Source of the DNA: Mucilaginibacter_A sp964236465
Lineage (GTDB): Bacteria; Bacteroidota; Bacteroidia; Sphingobacteriales; Sphingobacteriaceae
Direction of reading: 5' to 3'
NCBI GenBank assembly: GCA_964236465.1
Contig: CAXSBZ010000004.1
Span: 92,157 to 156,156, forward strand
DNA: 64,000 nt
Shown: one piece after another, positions 9,021-18,049 of the stretch
How the letters are laid out: every line of letters starts with the position of its first letter
Numbering within the stretch: position 1 is the first letter of the stretch
Position numbers and translations under genes: made by a program
The notes under the pieces: model-generated
The model's database searches: none
Told to the model about the DNA's origin: nothing
What the model saw: the letters and a program-made list of their open reading frames with translations, nothing else

Positions 9021-10142
9021 ATGGCCGGCATCTACATCCACATCCCTTTTTGCAAGCAAGCCTGTCATTATTGCGATTTCCATTTCAGCACTTCTTTTCA
9101 ATATAAAAAGGAAATTTTGCAGGCTTTGCAGCAAGAAATACGGATGCAAAAAGATTATCTGCAAGGCGAAACCATAGAAACGATTTATTTTGGCGGAGGA
9201 ACGCCATCTGTTTTGGAAACTGCGGAAATCAACGTTTTGCTGGAGGAGATTTTCACGAATTTTACAGTTAAAGCTGATGCGGAAATTACTTTGGAAGCAA
9301 ACCCGGATGATTTGCAGTTGCAGAAAATCCGCAGCTTAAAACAAACACTTATTAACCGTTTCAGCATTGGTGTGCAATCTTTTTTTGAGGAGGATTTGAT
9401 TTGGATGAACCGCACGCACAATGCCGATGAAGCTTTTACCTCGATAAAAACAGTGCAGGATGCAGGTTTTAACAACATTACAATTGACCTGATTTATGGC
9501 TATCCGCTGCTGACAGAGGCCAAATGGCAATACAATTTAGAGCAGTTTTTCCAACTTCAAATTCCGCATTTGTCGGCTTATTCCATCACGGTGGAACCAC
9601 AAACGGCACTTGCTTCTTTTATCAGCAAAAAAAAGCAGCCTGCCATGAACGATGAGCAAAGTGCTACACAGTTTGAATTTTTGATGGATCAGGCCGAAAA
9701 ACATGAGTTTGAGCATTATGAGATTTCTAATTTTAGCTTGCCCGGCTGGCATTCGCGCCACAATTCCAATTACTGGAAAGGTGTAAAATATCTTGGTATT
9801 GGCCCGTCCGCACATTCTTTTAACGGCAAATCCCGGCAATGGAATGTGGCCAATAATCAGCAATATTTGGCGGCAATCAACACCAATCATGCTTCTTTTA
9901 CCTTAGAAATTTTATCAAAGCAAGATCAGGTAAACGAACTCATCATGACTAATTTGCGCACCAGCAACGGTTTGAATTTGAATTTGGCCGATCAATTAAG
10001 CCAGGGCGCAGCCGAAGCTATTTTGAAAGATGCCCGGCAGTTTCTTAATAAAAACTGGCTTGTGCAAACCAATCAGCTGCTTGCTTTAACTCGTGCAGGA
10101 AAGCTTTATGCTGATTATATTGCTGCCGGGCTTTTTATCTGA
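9021..10142 (+). CDS. hemW: Radical SAM protein HemW
   Basis: HemW is a radical SAM heme chaperone/transferase, formerly annotated as oxygen-independent coproporphyrinogen oxidase. The motif IPFCKQACHYCDF at residues 6-18 gives the CxxxCxxC cluster site. TIYFGGGTPSVL, RFSIGVQSF and ITIDLIYGYP follow in family order, and NYWKGVKYLGIGPSAHSF is typical of HemW. The 373-residue length is normal. The start is supported by the -7 box immediately upstream. Two copies of the dispersed motif lie in the coding region (9610-9623, 9889-9902). It is monocistronic by position. Confidence 0.93.
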   Translation: MAGIYIHIPFCKQACHYCDFHFSTSFQYKKEILQALQQEIRMQKDYLQGETIETIYFGGGTPSVLETAEINVLLEEIFTNFTVKADAEITLEANPDDLQLQKIRSLKQTLINRFSIGVQSFFEEDLIWMNRTHNADEAFTSIKTVQDAGFNNITIDLIYGYPLLTEAKWQYNLEQFFQLQIPHLSAYSITVEPQTALASFISKKKQPAMNDEQSATQFEFLMDQAEKHEFEHYEISNFSLPGWHSRHNSNYWKGVKYLGIGPSAHSFNGKSRQWNVANNQQYLAAINTNHASFTLEILSKQDQVNELIMTNLRTSNGLNLNLADQLSQGAAEAILKDARQFLNKNWLVQTNQLLALTRAGKLYADYIAAGLFI

Positions 10143-10249
10143 GCTGATTATAAACAATTGATCTATAGAACATAATCTATATTAAATCTATTATTGAAAC
10201 TAGCAGGAGGCATTTAACGTAACTTCTTTCAATATAAACTTCACACACA

Positions 10250-10801
10250 ATGAAAAAATTATTTTTTACAGCCCTTGCTTTAGTAGCTTTAGCATCCGCC
10301 CCAAAAGTGTACGCACAAAAAGACCCGATGGTGGGTGGTGCAAAAATGTATGCAACGAAAGACATTGTTGATAATGCCATAAACTCTAAAGACCATACCA
10401 CTTTGGTTGCTGCTGTTAAAGCTGCAGGCTTAGTAGAAACTTTGAAGAGTACAGGTCCGTTCACTGTTTTTGCACCTACAAACGAAGCATTTAACAAACT
10501 GCCAGCCGGAACGGTTGAAACTTTGGTAAAACCAGAAAACAAAGCAACGTTGACTAAAATTTTAACTTATCACGTTGTTGCCGGAAGATTATCTTCTAAA
10601 GATATTGCCGCTAAAATTAAAGCTGGTAACGGCAAAGCTGAATTCAAAACGGTTGAAGGTGGAACCTTGACTGCTATGATGAAAGGTGGAAAATTAGTTT
10701 TAACAGACGAAAAAGGTGGCACATCTACTGTTACAATTAAAGACGTTTTTCAAAAAAATGGTGTAATCCATGTAGTTGATACGGTATTGATGCCAAACTA
10801 A
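10250..10801 (+). CDS. Secreted fasciclin (FAS1) domain protein
   Basis: The 183-residue protein has a signal peptide (about residues 1-22, ending VYAQ) and one FAS1 domain (about residues 38-182). Family motifs visible are GPFTVFAPTNEAFNKLP (H1 box region) and LTYHVVAGRL, ending with VIHVVDTVLMP (H2 region). FAS1 domains mediate adhesion or carbohydrate and protein contacts outside the cytoplasm; the partner is unknown. The gene stands alone and is followed by a strong hairpin terminator. Confidence 0.9.
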   Translation: MKKLFFTALALVALASAPKVYAQKDPMVGGAKMYATKDIVDNAINSKDHTTLVAAVKAAGLVETLKSTGPFTVFAPTNEAFNKLPAGTVETLVKPENKATLTKILTYHVVAGRLSSKDIAAKIKAGNGKAEFKTVEGGTLTAMMKGGKLVLTDEKGGTSTVTIKDVFQKNGVIHVVDTVLMPN

Positions 10802-10826
10802 GCTTTAGGCTTTTTAAAAAATTTTG

Positions 10827-10861
10827 AAACCCGGCTGCCCTGAGCGCCGGGTTTTCTTTTT
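10827..10861 (+). terminator. Intrinsic terminator after the fasciclin gene
   Basis: AAACCCGGC at 10827-10835 pairs with GCCGGGTTT at 10846-10854 around a 10-base loop, followed by a T-rich run (TTTTCTTTTT). It lies 26 bases past the stop codon. Confidence 0.85.
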
Positions 10862-10946
10862 GTCAGCACATTTTCAAAATATCCCTCAAAACTTTAAAAA
10901 GCAGGCTTTTGTGTAATCTTTGTACTGTTAAATTAAAGTTAAGAAC

Positions 10947-11828
10947 ATGGGCTTTAAGCTTTCTCAAATAAACCGCACAGATCATATTTCTAAAAAAGAT
11001 TTCATTGATAATTACCTGATTCCGCGCAAGCCATTAGTAATCAGAAAAGCAACCGAGATCTGGCCGGCTTTACAAAAATGGACTTTTGAGTACTTAAAAG
11101 AAGTAGTAGGCGATAAAACGGTACCGTTATATAACAGTGCCAAAGCTGATCCTACAAAACCAATTAACGCTTCGGCTGCGGAGATGAAGTTTGCAGATTA
11201 CATCGATCTGATCCAAACTAAACCTACCGATCTACGCATATTTTTATTTGATCCGATAAAAGAAGCACCAAAACTATTAAAAGATTATCGGTCGCCAACG
11301 GATTTAATGGGTGGCTTTCTGGATAAATACCCGAACATGTTTTTTGGCGGAAAAGGTTCTGTTACGTTTTTGCATTACGATATTGACTTGGCGCATATTT
11401 TCCACACACATTTTAATGGCCGAAAACACGTTATTTTGTTTGATTATAAATGGAAAGAACGCTTGTACGCTTTGCCATTTGCTACTTACGCTTTAGAAAA
11501 TTATGATGTGGAACGCCCGGATTTTGAGAAATTTCCGGCTTTGGATGGCATTGAAGGACAGGAAACTATTTTGGAACACGGCGATACGCTGTTTATGCCA
11601 ACGGGCTTTTGGCATTGGATGAAATATCTGGATGGATCGTTTTCAATCTCGTTGCGTGCTTGGGATAAATCATGGGCAATCAAAGCCAAAAGTTTGTACA
11701 ACTTAACTATCCAACGGAAGTTTGACAACGTAATGAAAGCCAAGTTCAAAACAAAATATATGGACTGGAAAGAGCAAGTGGCCATCAAACGTGCCGAAAA
11801 AGCTTTGATAGAACAGTTGCCCAAATAA
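10947..11828 (+). CDS. Cupin-like (JmjC/cupin_8) protein, first paralogue
   Basis: This 293-residue protein looks like a JmjC-type cupin, a fold used by Fe(II)/2-oxoglutarate hydroxylases. The metal site fits LHYDIDLAHIFHTHF (HxD near residue 143) and a distal His in GDTLFMPTGFWHWMKY. The Lys in GRKHVILF could bind 2-oxoglutarate. N-terminal RKPLVIRKATEIWPAL is typical of this family. The substrate is unknown. A second, clearly related copy follows 111 bases downstream (about 60-65% identical by eye). Confidence 0.82.
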   Translation: MGFKLSQINRTDHISKKDFIDNYLIPRKPLVIRKATEIWPALQKWTFEYLKEVVGDKTVPLYNSAKADPTKPINASAAEMKFADYIDLIQTKPTDLRIFLFDPIKEAPKLLKDYRSPTDLMGGFLDKYPNMFFGGKGSVTFLHYDIDLAHIFHTHFNGRKHVILFDYKWKERLYALPFATYALENYDVERPDFEKFPALDGIEGQETILEHGDTLFMPTGFWHWMKYLDGSFSISLRAWDKSWAIKAKSLYNLTIQRKFDNVMKAKFKTKYMDWKEQVAIKRAEKALIEQLPK

Positions 11829-11870
11829 TGTTTGCTTTGTCATAATCAGCATTCAAAAAACGAATGGGTA

Positions 11871-11884
11871 ATACTTCTTTTATC
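11871..11884 (-). repeat. Single dispersed motif copy (intergenic)
   Basis: ATACTTCTTTTATC, with AGGTTAATTTA after it, is the reverse complement of GATAAAAGAAGTAT with its T-rich flank. It lies between the two cupin paralogues. Confidence 0.75.
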
Positions 11885-11939
11885 AGGTTAATTTATTATT
11901 TAATTTTACAAAAATTTAGCTGATACATAACCCGATATT

Positions 11940-12821
11940 ATGAGTTTTATCTTGAAACCGGTTGATACGGTTGACATCATCGACCCAATCACTTTTCAAA
12001 AAGAATATCTTGCCAAACGCAAACCTTTATTAATCAAAGGATTAACAAAAGATTGGCCTGCCCTTGAAAAGTGGACGCCTGAATACATGAAAGCTGCTGT
12101 CGGCAATAAAATGGTTCCGCTTTATGATAATTCTAAAGCTGACCCTTCCAAACCGATTAATGCGGCGGCGGCAGAAATGAAGTTTGCAGATTATATTGAT
12201 CTCATTAAAACGCAGCCGACTGAACTGCGAATTTTCTTTTTCAATATTTTTAAGCAGGCACCGCAGCTTTTGAATGATATTGTGCTGCCAAAAGATTTGA
12301 TGGGCGGATTTTTAGAAAATATGCCGGCCATGTTTTTTGGCGGATCCAATTCGGTTACGTTTTTGCATTACGATATTGATCTGCCGCACATTTTTCATAC
12401 CCATTTTGGCGGTCGAAAACATGTAATTCTGTTTGAAAATAAATGGAAACGCCGTTTATATTGTATCCCGAATGCCACTTATGCTTTGGAAGATTATGAT
12501 GTAGCCAACCCTGATTTCAACAAATTTCCGGCTTTAAAAGGTGTGGAAGGCCAAGAAGTTTTCCTAGAACACGGCGATACTTTGTTTATGCCAACCGGTT
12601 ACTGGCATTGGATGAAATACCTCGATGGCTCCTACTCGTTAAGTTTGCGTGCTTGGGATGCTTCCATTAGCCGCAAAATTTCCAGCTTGTGCAACTTAGC
12701 TTTAAAAGGCGGCGTAGACAGTGTTTTGAAGATGGCTTTGAAAGCACCTTATGCTAAATTTCGGGAAAAACTGGCTGTAAAACGAGCAGAAAAAGCATTG
12801 GCAGCAGGAAGCCCGAGATAA
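11940..12821 (+). CDS. Cupin-like (JmjC/cupin_8) protein, second paralogue
   Basis: This is a 293-residue tandem paralogue of the preceding gene with the same length and the same metal-site motifs: LHYDIDLPHIFHTHF and GDTLFMPTGYWHWMKY. The shared block AAEMKFADYIDLI is nearly identical in both. The segment IFFFNIFKQAPQLLNDIVLP and the C-terminus differ most. All predicted iron and 2-oxoglutarate contacts are kept, so both copies may be active. The duplication probably gave two substrate specificities; that is inference. It converges with the S41 protease gene. Confidence 0.82.
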   Translation: MSFILKPVDTVDIIDPITFQKEYLAKRKPLLIKGLTKDWPALEKWTPEYMKAAVGNKMVPLYDNSKADPSKPINAAAAEMKFADYIDLIKTQPTELRIFFFNIFKQAPQLLNDIVLPKDLMGGFLENMPAMFFGGSNSVTFLHYDIDLPHIFHTHFGGRKHVILFENKWKRRLYCIPNATYALEDYDVANPDFNKFPALKGVEGQEVFLEHGDTLFMPTGYWHWMKYLDGSYSLSLRAWDASISRKISSLCNLALKGGVDSVLKMALKAPYAKFREKLAVKRAEKALAAGSPR

Positions 12822-12822
12822 G

Positions 12823-14520
12823 CTATTTGTTTAATAATTCTATAGATTTATTTTTGGCCGCATCTGTTCCGTTTAATAAATCTTTAATTGTTTTTTTAAC
12901 CGTTATATCTGGCATTATACCAACTCCCACAAACTCTTTTCCATTTGGGTAATAATCCCTTTTTCCACAAACCCTTGCTTTACCACCGCCCGGAAGATCA
13001 AAGGGGACTGGTTGGCCTGTACTTCCTCCTGTAAGTTGGCCCACTAATTTCCCTCGTTTCATATAGTCGAAGGCGACAGTAAAATCTTCCGCAGCAGAAA
13101 AAGTACGTGGGCCGATAAGCAACACTACAGGTTTGTTATAATACAATTTACCATTTGGTTTCCATTCATTTGGAACATTTACCTCCCACTGTGGCTCATC
13201 ACCAGGCTTTGAAATATGTTCCAACACTTTTGATGTAGCATACTTAAAAGGCTTGTTGGTTAACTTACTAATAATATTAAATCCGATACCTCCATCACCA
13301 CCGCCATTATACCTGATATCAATAATCAAACCCTTCGTTTTTGATATTTTAGTATAAAGCGAATCGAAATCTCTATTAATATTTCTATCCTCAAAATTAT
13401 TAATTGTTAGATAACCTATATTTTTTATTTCCTCATATTCAATTGTTTTTAACACTTTTATATCACGATAGCCCGTACGTGCAATAGTCCTATTTATTAT
13501 CTTTCCATTGCGATCTTTAAATTCAATAAGTATCGGCTTTTCTTTAGGTCCCGAAAGTAACGCATAAGTAAATTCCCTTACTTCCATATCTTGAAGTGTT
13601 GAACTGCTTTGATAGGGTTTAATGTTTTTTTCAGCATAGCTAATAACTGGTTCTATGTCGATTTTTACTATTTCGAGACCAGGATTTATTCCAGATTTTA
13701 AAAGACTATCGCTAAATACCTGCGTAACAAAAACTCGTCCTTCAATTAACTCAGTACGAAAAGGAGGCCGCGAGTAAAATTCATCTGATAATTCATTTGG
13801 TACATATACATTCGTATGCCCATCTTTTAACTGCGCATAAAAGCTTATTAATACCTTGTAATATTCGGAAATAGAATTTGTATTCTTAACTTTTGGCAGG
13901 TAATCCATATACAACTGGTTCCAATCAGCCTGTAAATGATCAAAATATACAAAGTTATATTTTGCCATAGACCACAACAATGATAAACCTGCAACCTTTT
14001 CAGCTTCTGACAAATCAGGCTTATAAACAGTTTTAAAGGCAGTATTTTCCCATAACTTGCCTTGGTTATTCATTTTATTAATTACTGCCAAATACCTTGG
14101 CTCTGTTTTTAAAGAATTTAAAGCAGAGTCCTGCTGGATATAAGATACAACACCACTTGGTTCGCCCAGCGAAAACATATTTTCAAGAGATGACAAGGCT
14201 AATTCTTTTTGATTTGAAATAGCATATGCATTTGCAAGATCTAAATATATATCGTTACTACGAGCTTTTAAATAAATATTGCCTTGTGCAAGCTCCTTAA
14301 TAGGAATGCTATCAAGAAAAACAAGGGCATTTTTAAGTATTTTAATCCCTTTAGCAATTTCAGCAGCACTAGCTTTATTTTTTTCCCACAAATCATTTGC
14401 GTCAGACCTTGCTTGTTGAGCTTTATTATATGCTTGCATAGCAGTAAAATGTTGTTGTGCTTTAGCTTTAAAAGAAACAATTAGTAACAAGATAAGTAAA
14501 ATCGTAAATCTATTTTGCAT
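12823..14520 (-). CDS. S41-family (C-terminal processing type) peptidase
   Basis: I start at the ATG at 14520, which gives a signal peptide (MQNRFTILLILLLIVSFKAKA). An N-terminal helical region with TPR-like repeats (about residues 20-130) precedes the tail-specific protease domain. That domain shows LIIDIRYNGGGDGG, the serine motif GPRTFSAAEDF and GQLTGGSTGQPVPFDLPGG; the second base is not obvious to me. The product is probably periplasmic. The gene ends two bases from the convergent cupin stop. It is noticeably A+T-richer than its neighbours, which may mean separate ancestry. Confidence 0.85.
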   Translation of the reverse strand: MQNRFTILLILLLIVSFKAKAQQHFTAMQAYNKAQQARSDANDLWEKNKASAAEIAKGIKILKNALVFLDSIPIKELAQGNIYLKARSNDIYLDLANAYAISNQKELALSSLENMFSLGEPSGVVSYIQQDSALNSLKTEPRYLAVINKMNNQGKLWENTAFKTVYKPDLSEAEKVAGLSLLWSMAKYNFVYFDHLQADWNQLYMDYLPKVKNTNSISEYYKVLISFYAQLKDGHTNVYVPNELSDEFYSRPPFRTELIEGRVFVTQVFSDSLLKSGINPGLEIVKIDIEPVISYAEKNIKPYQSSSTLQDMEVREFTYALLSGPKEKPILIEFKDRNGKIINRTIARTGYRDIKVLKTIEYEEIKNIGYLTINNFEDRNINRDFDSLYTKISKTKGLIIDIRYNGGGDGGIGFNIISKLTNKPFKYATSKVLEHISKPGDEPQWEVNVPNEWKPNGKLYYNKPVVLLIGPRTFSAAEDFTVAFDYMKRGKLVGQLTGGSTGQPVPFDLPGGGKARVCGKRDYYPNGKEFVGVGIMPDITVKKTIKDLLNGTDAAKNKSIELLNK

Positions 14521-14623
14521 ATTTATAAAGTAAAAAATTGATTGAAACAAAACCTAAAAGCCAAATTAAACATTTAAAAAAACATTAAAACATTATTGAA
14601 TCAAAAGGAAATAAATTTGATAA

Positions 14624-15286
14624 TTATTTGTGCTTCACCACGCCAACTTGCTCACAATATTCCAAAACCGGGCAAGTGGAACAATGCGGCAAAACGCCGG
14701 TACAAATATGCTTTCCAAAAGGCATCAGTAAACGATTGATATCGATCCAGTTTTCCTGCGGAACATTGTTTTGCAGAAAAAGCATTGTTTGTTCCGGTTG
14801 CGAAGTTTTAACAATTCCCCAGCGGTTTACTACGCGATGAACGTGAATATCCACACTGATTCCCGGTAGTTTTGCAGCCACGCCCAAAGCTAAATTGGCA
14901 CATTTTGGCCCAACGCCTTTTAAAGCGGTCAAACCTTCAAAAGTAGCAGGCAGGTTTCCGTTGTATTGCTCCACAGCAATTTTTGAAATACCTAAAATGG
15001 TATCCGCTTTTTGTCCGGGGAAGGTGCTGCCAAATAATAGCTGAACCAAATTTTCATGCGATAAAAGAAGCATTGCTGCCGGCGTCCTGGCTTTGGCAAA
15101 TAATTTCAGCGAAACCGGAATCGTGGTCTCATCCATCGTTCGGACAGAAATAATGCAAGAAATCAGTTGCTCGAACAAAGTGTTGTAGCCGCGTTCGTAC
15201 AACTCGAACATGGCTGCTTTCGGGTAATTGGCAATAGCTTTCTCAATCCGGTTTAAAACGGTTTCAAGATTAAAAGGAAGTTTCAT
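14624..15286 (-). CDS. Endonuclease III-like DNA glycosylase
   Basis: The product is a base-excision repair glycosylase of the HhH-GPD superfamily. The helix-hairpin-helix is LKGVGPKCANLAL with the catalytic Lys, and the catalytic Asp is in VDIHVHRVVNRWG. An iron-sulfur site with spacing C-x6-C-x2-C-x5-C (CTGVLPHCSTCPVLEYC) lies near the C-terminus. I choose the ATG at 15286 (MKLPFNLETV), which avoids overlap with the upstream gene and gives 220 residues, close to Nth. Its substrate range may differ from classic Nth. A motif copy at 15060-15073 lies within the coding sequence. Confidence 0.87.
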   Translation of the reverse strand: MKLPFNLETVLNRIEKAIANYPKAAMFELYERGYNTLFEQLISCIISVRTMDETTIPVSLKLFAKARTPAAMLLLSHENLVQLLFGSTFPGQKADTILGISKIAVEQYNGNLPATFEGLTALKGVGPKCANLALGVAAKLPGISVDIHVHRVVNRWGIVKTSQPEQTMLFLQNNVPQENWIDINRLLMPFGKHICTGVLPHCSTCPVLEYCEQVGVVKHK

Positions 15287-15323
15287 CAGCAAGAAAAAGC
15301 AAAATACTGGTAATTGTTTTTTT

Positions 15324-15743
15324 TTAGCTCGAATGATCTGACACAATTTTCCATTCGCCTTTAATCCTTCTCAGCCACAGCGTAAAAAATCCTTGCGGTT
15401 CGTCGGCTTCCCGTTTCAAATGCCAGGCACCGAGAACAAAGGCGTTTTTTAAGTCGATCACGTTTATTTGCAAAATGTTAAAAGTCAAAATTCCCATGGC
15501 AGAATCATCGCGATAGTTTTTTTTATAGTTCTCCAGCGTAGTTTTCCAGCCATATTTCGGCCCAGATTTTCCGACAAACAACAACGAATCCGATTTCCAG
15601 TAACCTTGCATATAGCCGTCCAGATCGCCGCGGTTCCAGGCCAATCGCTGTTTTTCCAGCAAATTTGAAATCGCTTTTTTATCCTGGCCAAAAGAAAATG
15701 CCGATAAAAGAAGCATCACAAAAAATAAAACTACCTTTTTCAT
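15324..15743 (-). CDS. Secreted DUF4440/SnoaL-like protein
   Basis: The 139-residue protein has a signal peptide (about residues 1-19, ending FSFGQ) and an NTF2/SnoaL-like alpha-beta domain. Visible features are AISNLLEKQRLAWNRGDLDG at the start and LRRIKGEWKIVSDHSS at the end, typical of DUF4440. No enzymatic residues can be assigned. It lies upstream of the glycosylase gene with 37 bases between them and may be cotranscribed. A dispersed motif copy (15703-15716) falls in the signal-peptide codons. Confidence 0.78.
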   Translation of the reverse strand: MKKVVLFFVMLLLSAFSFGQDKKAISNLLEKQRLAWNRGDLDGYMQGYWKSDSLLFVGKSGPKYGWKTTLENYKKNYRDDSAMGILTFNILQINVIDLKNAFVLGAWHLKREADEPQGFFTLWLRRIKGEWKIVSDHSS

Positions 15744-15801
15744 TGCCTAAAAATAGAATTTAATCGCTTATGCTTTAGCTTTACATTTTAAGTTTTAAAA
15801 G

Positions 15802-16689
15802 ATGGACAACCAGGTTTTATGTTTCGGCGAAGTTTTGTGGGATGGTTTTGGCGAAGATAAAAAAGCAGGTGGCGCGCCGATGAACGTGGCGATGCATCTT
15901 TTACAGCAGCAAATTCCTGTAAATATGATTACACGGATTGGCGAAGACGATCTGGGAGATGAATTGTTTGCTTATTTAGAAGAACAAAACTTCCCGACAA
16001 AACTGATTCAGCGCGATCCAAAACTGCCAACCTGTTTGGTTACAGTTACTTTGGATGAAAACCAGCAGGCTAAATATACCATTCCGCAGCTGGTTTCCTG
16101 GGACAATATCCAGCCCGAAAATACCCTGCTAAAAGAAGCATTTCCATATCAAATGCTTGTTTACGGGAGTTTGGCTTGCCGCAGCGAAACCAGTTTAAAC
16201 ACGCTGCTGCAACTCCTGGAAAAACCTTCATACAAAATATTTGATGTGAATTTGCGGCCGCCGCATTTCAACCTAAAAACAATCGAAATGTTGGCACAAA
16301 AAGCTGATATGGTAAAAATGAACGATGAAGAAATGCTGTTTTTATCACCCCAAAACTTGAAACCTGCGGATTTGGAAACGCAGATGAAAGCATTTGCCGA
16401 TCAATATCAAACTGAAACTATTTGCGTAACACTGGGCGAACACGGTTGCAAAGTTTTGCATCGGCAGCAATTTTATCAGCATCCGGGTTTTAAAGTAAAA
16501 GTTGTGGACACGGTTGGTGCGGGCGATTCTTTTCTGGCTACTTTTATTGCCGGGATTTTAAATGATTTGCCGATGGAAGAAATTTTGGTAAATGCTTCTG
16601 CAATCGGTGCGTTTGTGGCTGGCAGTTATGGCGCAAATCCGGTTCACGATCAGCAAAAAATTAATGCAATAAAAATGCAAAATACTTGA
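15802..16689 (+). CDS. PfkB-family carbohydrate kinase, probably fructokinase
   Basis: The 295-residue product belongs to the ribokinase/PfkB fold. It opens with VLCFGEVLWDGFGEDKKAGG (substrate contact Gly-Gly), and carries the C-terminal signature VVDTVGAGDSFLATFIAGIL with the catalytic Asp and anion hole. Length and motifs fit bacterial fructokinases, but the sugar cannot be fixed from sequence. It diverges from the DUF4440 gene; the 58-base gap must hold both promoters. A motif copy at 16129-16142 is coding. Confidence 0.85.
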   Translation: MDNQVLCFGEVLWDGFGEDKKAGGAPMNVAMHLLQQQIPVNMITRIGEDDLGDELFAYLEEQNFPTKLIQRDPKLPTCLVTVTLDENQQAKYTIPQLVSWDNIQPENTLLKEAFPYQMLVYGSLACRSETSLNTLLQLLEKPSYKIFDVNLRPPHFNLKTIEMLAQKADMVKMNDEEMLFLSPQNLKPADLETQMKAFADQYQTETICVTLGEHGCKVLHRQQFYQHPGFKVKVVDTVGAGDSFLATFIAGILNDLPMEEILVNASAIGAFVAGSYGANPVHDQQKINAIKMQNT

Positions 16690-16832
16690 ATTTTTATCAA
16701 TAAAAGTGTAACTTAACCTAATGAATTGTAAATGAAAAGGCTTGTCATTTAGCTGACAGTTTTTTCTACTTTGAATGATCTTATCAAACTAATCCATCAA
16801 TTTGTCCGTTAATTTAAACGAAAGGTAAAAAA

Positions 16833-17930
16833 ATGCGCGGTTTCGCTTTCTCAAAATACATTCCCAATCAAATACCCAAAGGCGGATTTGATGATTTAAT
16901 GAAATTGTTTCTCGAATTGCTTAATTATACAGCTGGTGATGCAGGTGAAGCATTGACTTGGATGAATGAGCTGGACAAACAATACAACATGACCAACGAT
17001 GAGTATGGCATGGGCAACTTTATTGATGACTTGAAAGAAAAAGGTTATCTGGATGAAGACAAGGAAAAAGGCGAATTTAAAATCACCGGAAAAACGGAGC
17101 AAAGCATTCGGCAGTCAGCACTTGAAGAAATTTTTGGCAAGCTGAAAAAATCCGGCAAAGGCAATCATCGTTCACCGCTTTCCGGCCAAGGCGATGAAAA
17201 AAATTCTGAACGACGCGAGTATGAATTTGGCGACAGTTTAGACCAAATTGACATGACGCAATCGATCCATAATGCACAGGTAAATCATGGCATCGGCGAT
17301 TTCCACATGACGGAAAAAGATCTGGAAGTAGAAGAAATGGACTTTAAAGTGCTGACTTCTACGGTTTTAATGATCGATATTTCGCATTCCATGATTTTGT
17401 ATGGAGAAGACCGGATCACACCAGCCAAAAAAGTGGCGATGGCTTTGGCAGAATTGATCCGCACCAAATATCCGAAAGACACTTTGGATATTGTGGTTTT
17501 TGGGAACGATGCCTGGCCGATCACTTTGCAGGATTTTCCTTATTTGCAGGTTGGCCCGTATCATCCCAATACTTACGCCGGTTTGGAATTGGCAGCCGAT
17601 CTGCTTCGCCGAAGGAAAACTCAAAACAAACAGATTTTTATGATTACCGATGGCAAGCCAACTTGCTTGAAAGAAGGATTAAAGTATTATAAAAACAGTG
17701 TTGGTTTGGACCGGAAAGTGGTGAACAAAACGCTAAATATGGCGGCACAATGTAAACGGTTGAAAATCCCGATCACGACGTTTATGATTGCTAAAGACCC
17801 TTATTTACAGCAGTTTGTGCGAAAATTTACCGAAACTAACGGCGGCAAAGCTTTTTACAGTTCATTAAATGGTTTGGGTGAATATATCTTTGAAGATTAC
17901 ATCCGCAATCGCAGAAAAACGGTAAGATAA
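16833..17930 (+). CDS. VWA-domain protein paired with an AAA+ ATPase
   Basis: The 365-residue protein has no signal peptide or membrane helix. The N-terminal part is helical and acidic, and a von Willebrand factor A domain spans about residues 175-350. The metal-dependent adhesion site is seen as DISHSM (DxSxS) and ITDGKP. VWA proteins of this type act with MoxR/ChlI-like ATPases as metal-insertion or complex-remodelling machines. The ATPase gene follows directly, 119 bases downstream. The target is unknown. Confidence 0.83.
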   Translation: MRGFAFSKYIPNQIPKGGFDDLMKLFLELLNYTAGDAGEALTWMNELDKQYNMTNDEYGMGNFIDDLKEKGYLDEDKEKGEFKITGKTEQSIRQSALEEIFGKLKKSGKGNHRSPLSGQGDEKNSERREYEFGDSLDQIDMTQSIHNAQVNHGIGDFHMTEKDLEVEEMDFKVLTSTVLMIDISHSMILYGEDRITPAKKVAMALAELIRTKYPKDTLDIVVFGNDAWPITLQDFPYLQVGPYHPNTYAGLELAADLLRRRKTQNKQIFMITDGKPTCLKEGLKYYKNSVGLDRKVVNKTLNMAAQCKRLKIPITTFMIAKDPYLQQFVRKFTETNGGKAFYSSLNGLGEYIFEDYIRNRRKTVR

Positions 17931-17951
17931 ACGGTAAAACGAAAAGTATTG

Positions 17952-17965
17952 ATGCTTCTTTTACC
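17952..17965 (-). repeat. Single dispersed motif copy (intergenic)
   Basis: ATGCTTCTTTTACC followed by GGCATAAAAT is the reverse complement of GGTAAAAGAAGCAT with its flank. It lies between the VWA and AAA+ genes. Confidence 0.75.
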
Positions 17966-18049
17966 GGCATAAAATCCTTAAAGTAATTTAAGCTTTAAAC
18001 TAAAAATTTAAAAAATATAAATTCCGGTTTCTCCGGATTTCTAAAAAAT

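Noticed and set aside
10177..10542. Minus-strand frame of 121 codons
   Set aside because: Antisense to the fasciclin gene, which has signal peptide and both FAS1 boxes.
12823..14520. S41 protease as a dead enzyme
   Set aside because: The Ser motif FSAAEDF and Gly-rich segments are present; the missing obvious Lys is common in related S41 subfamilies.
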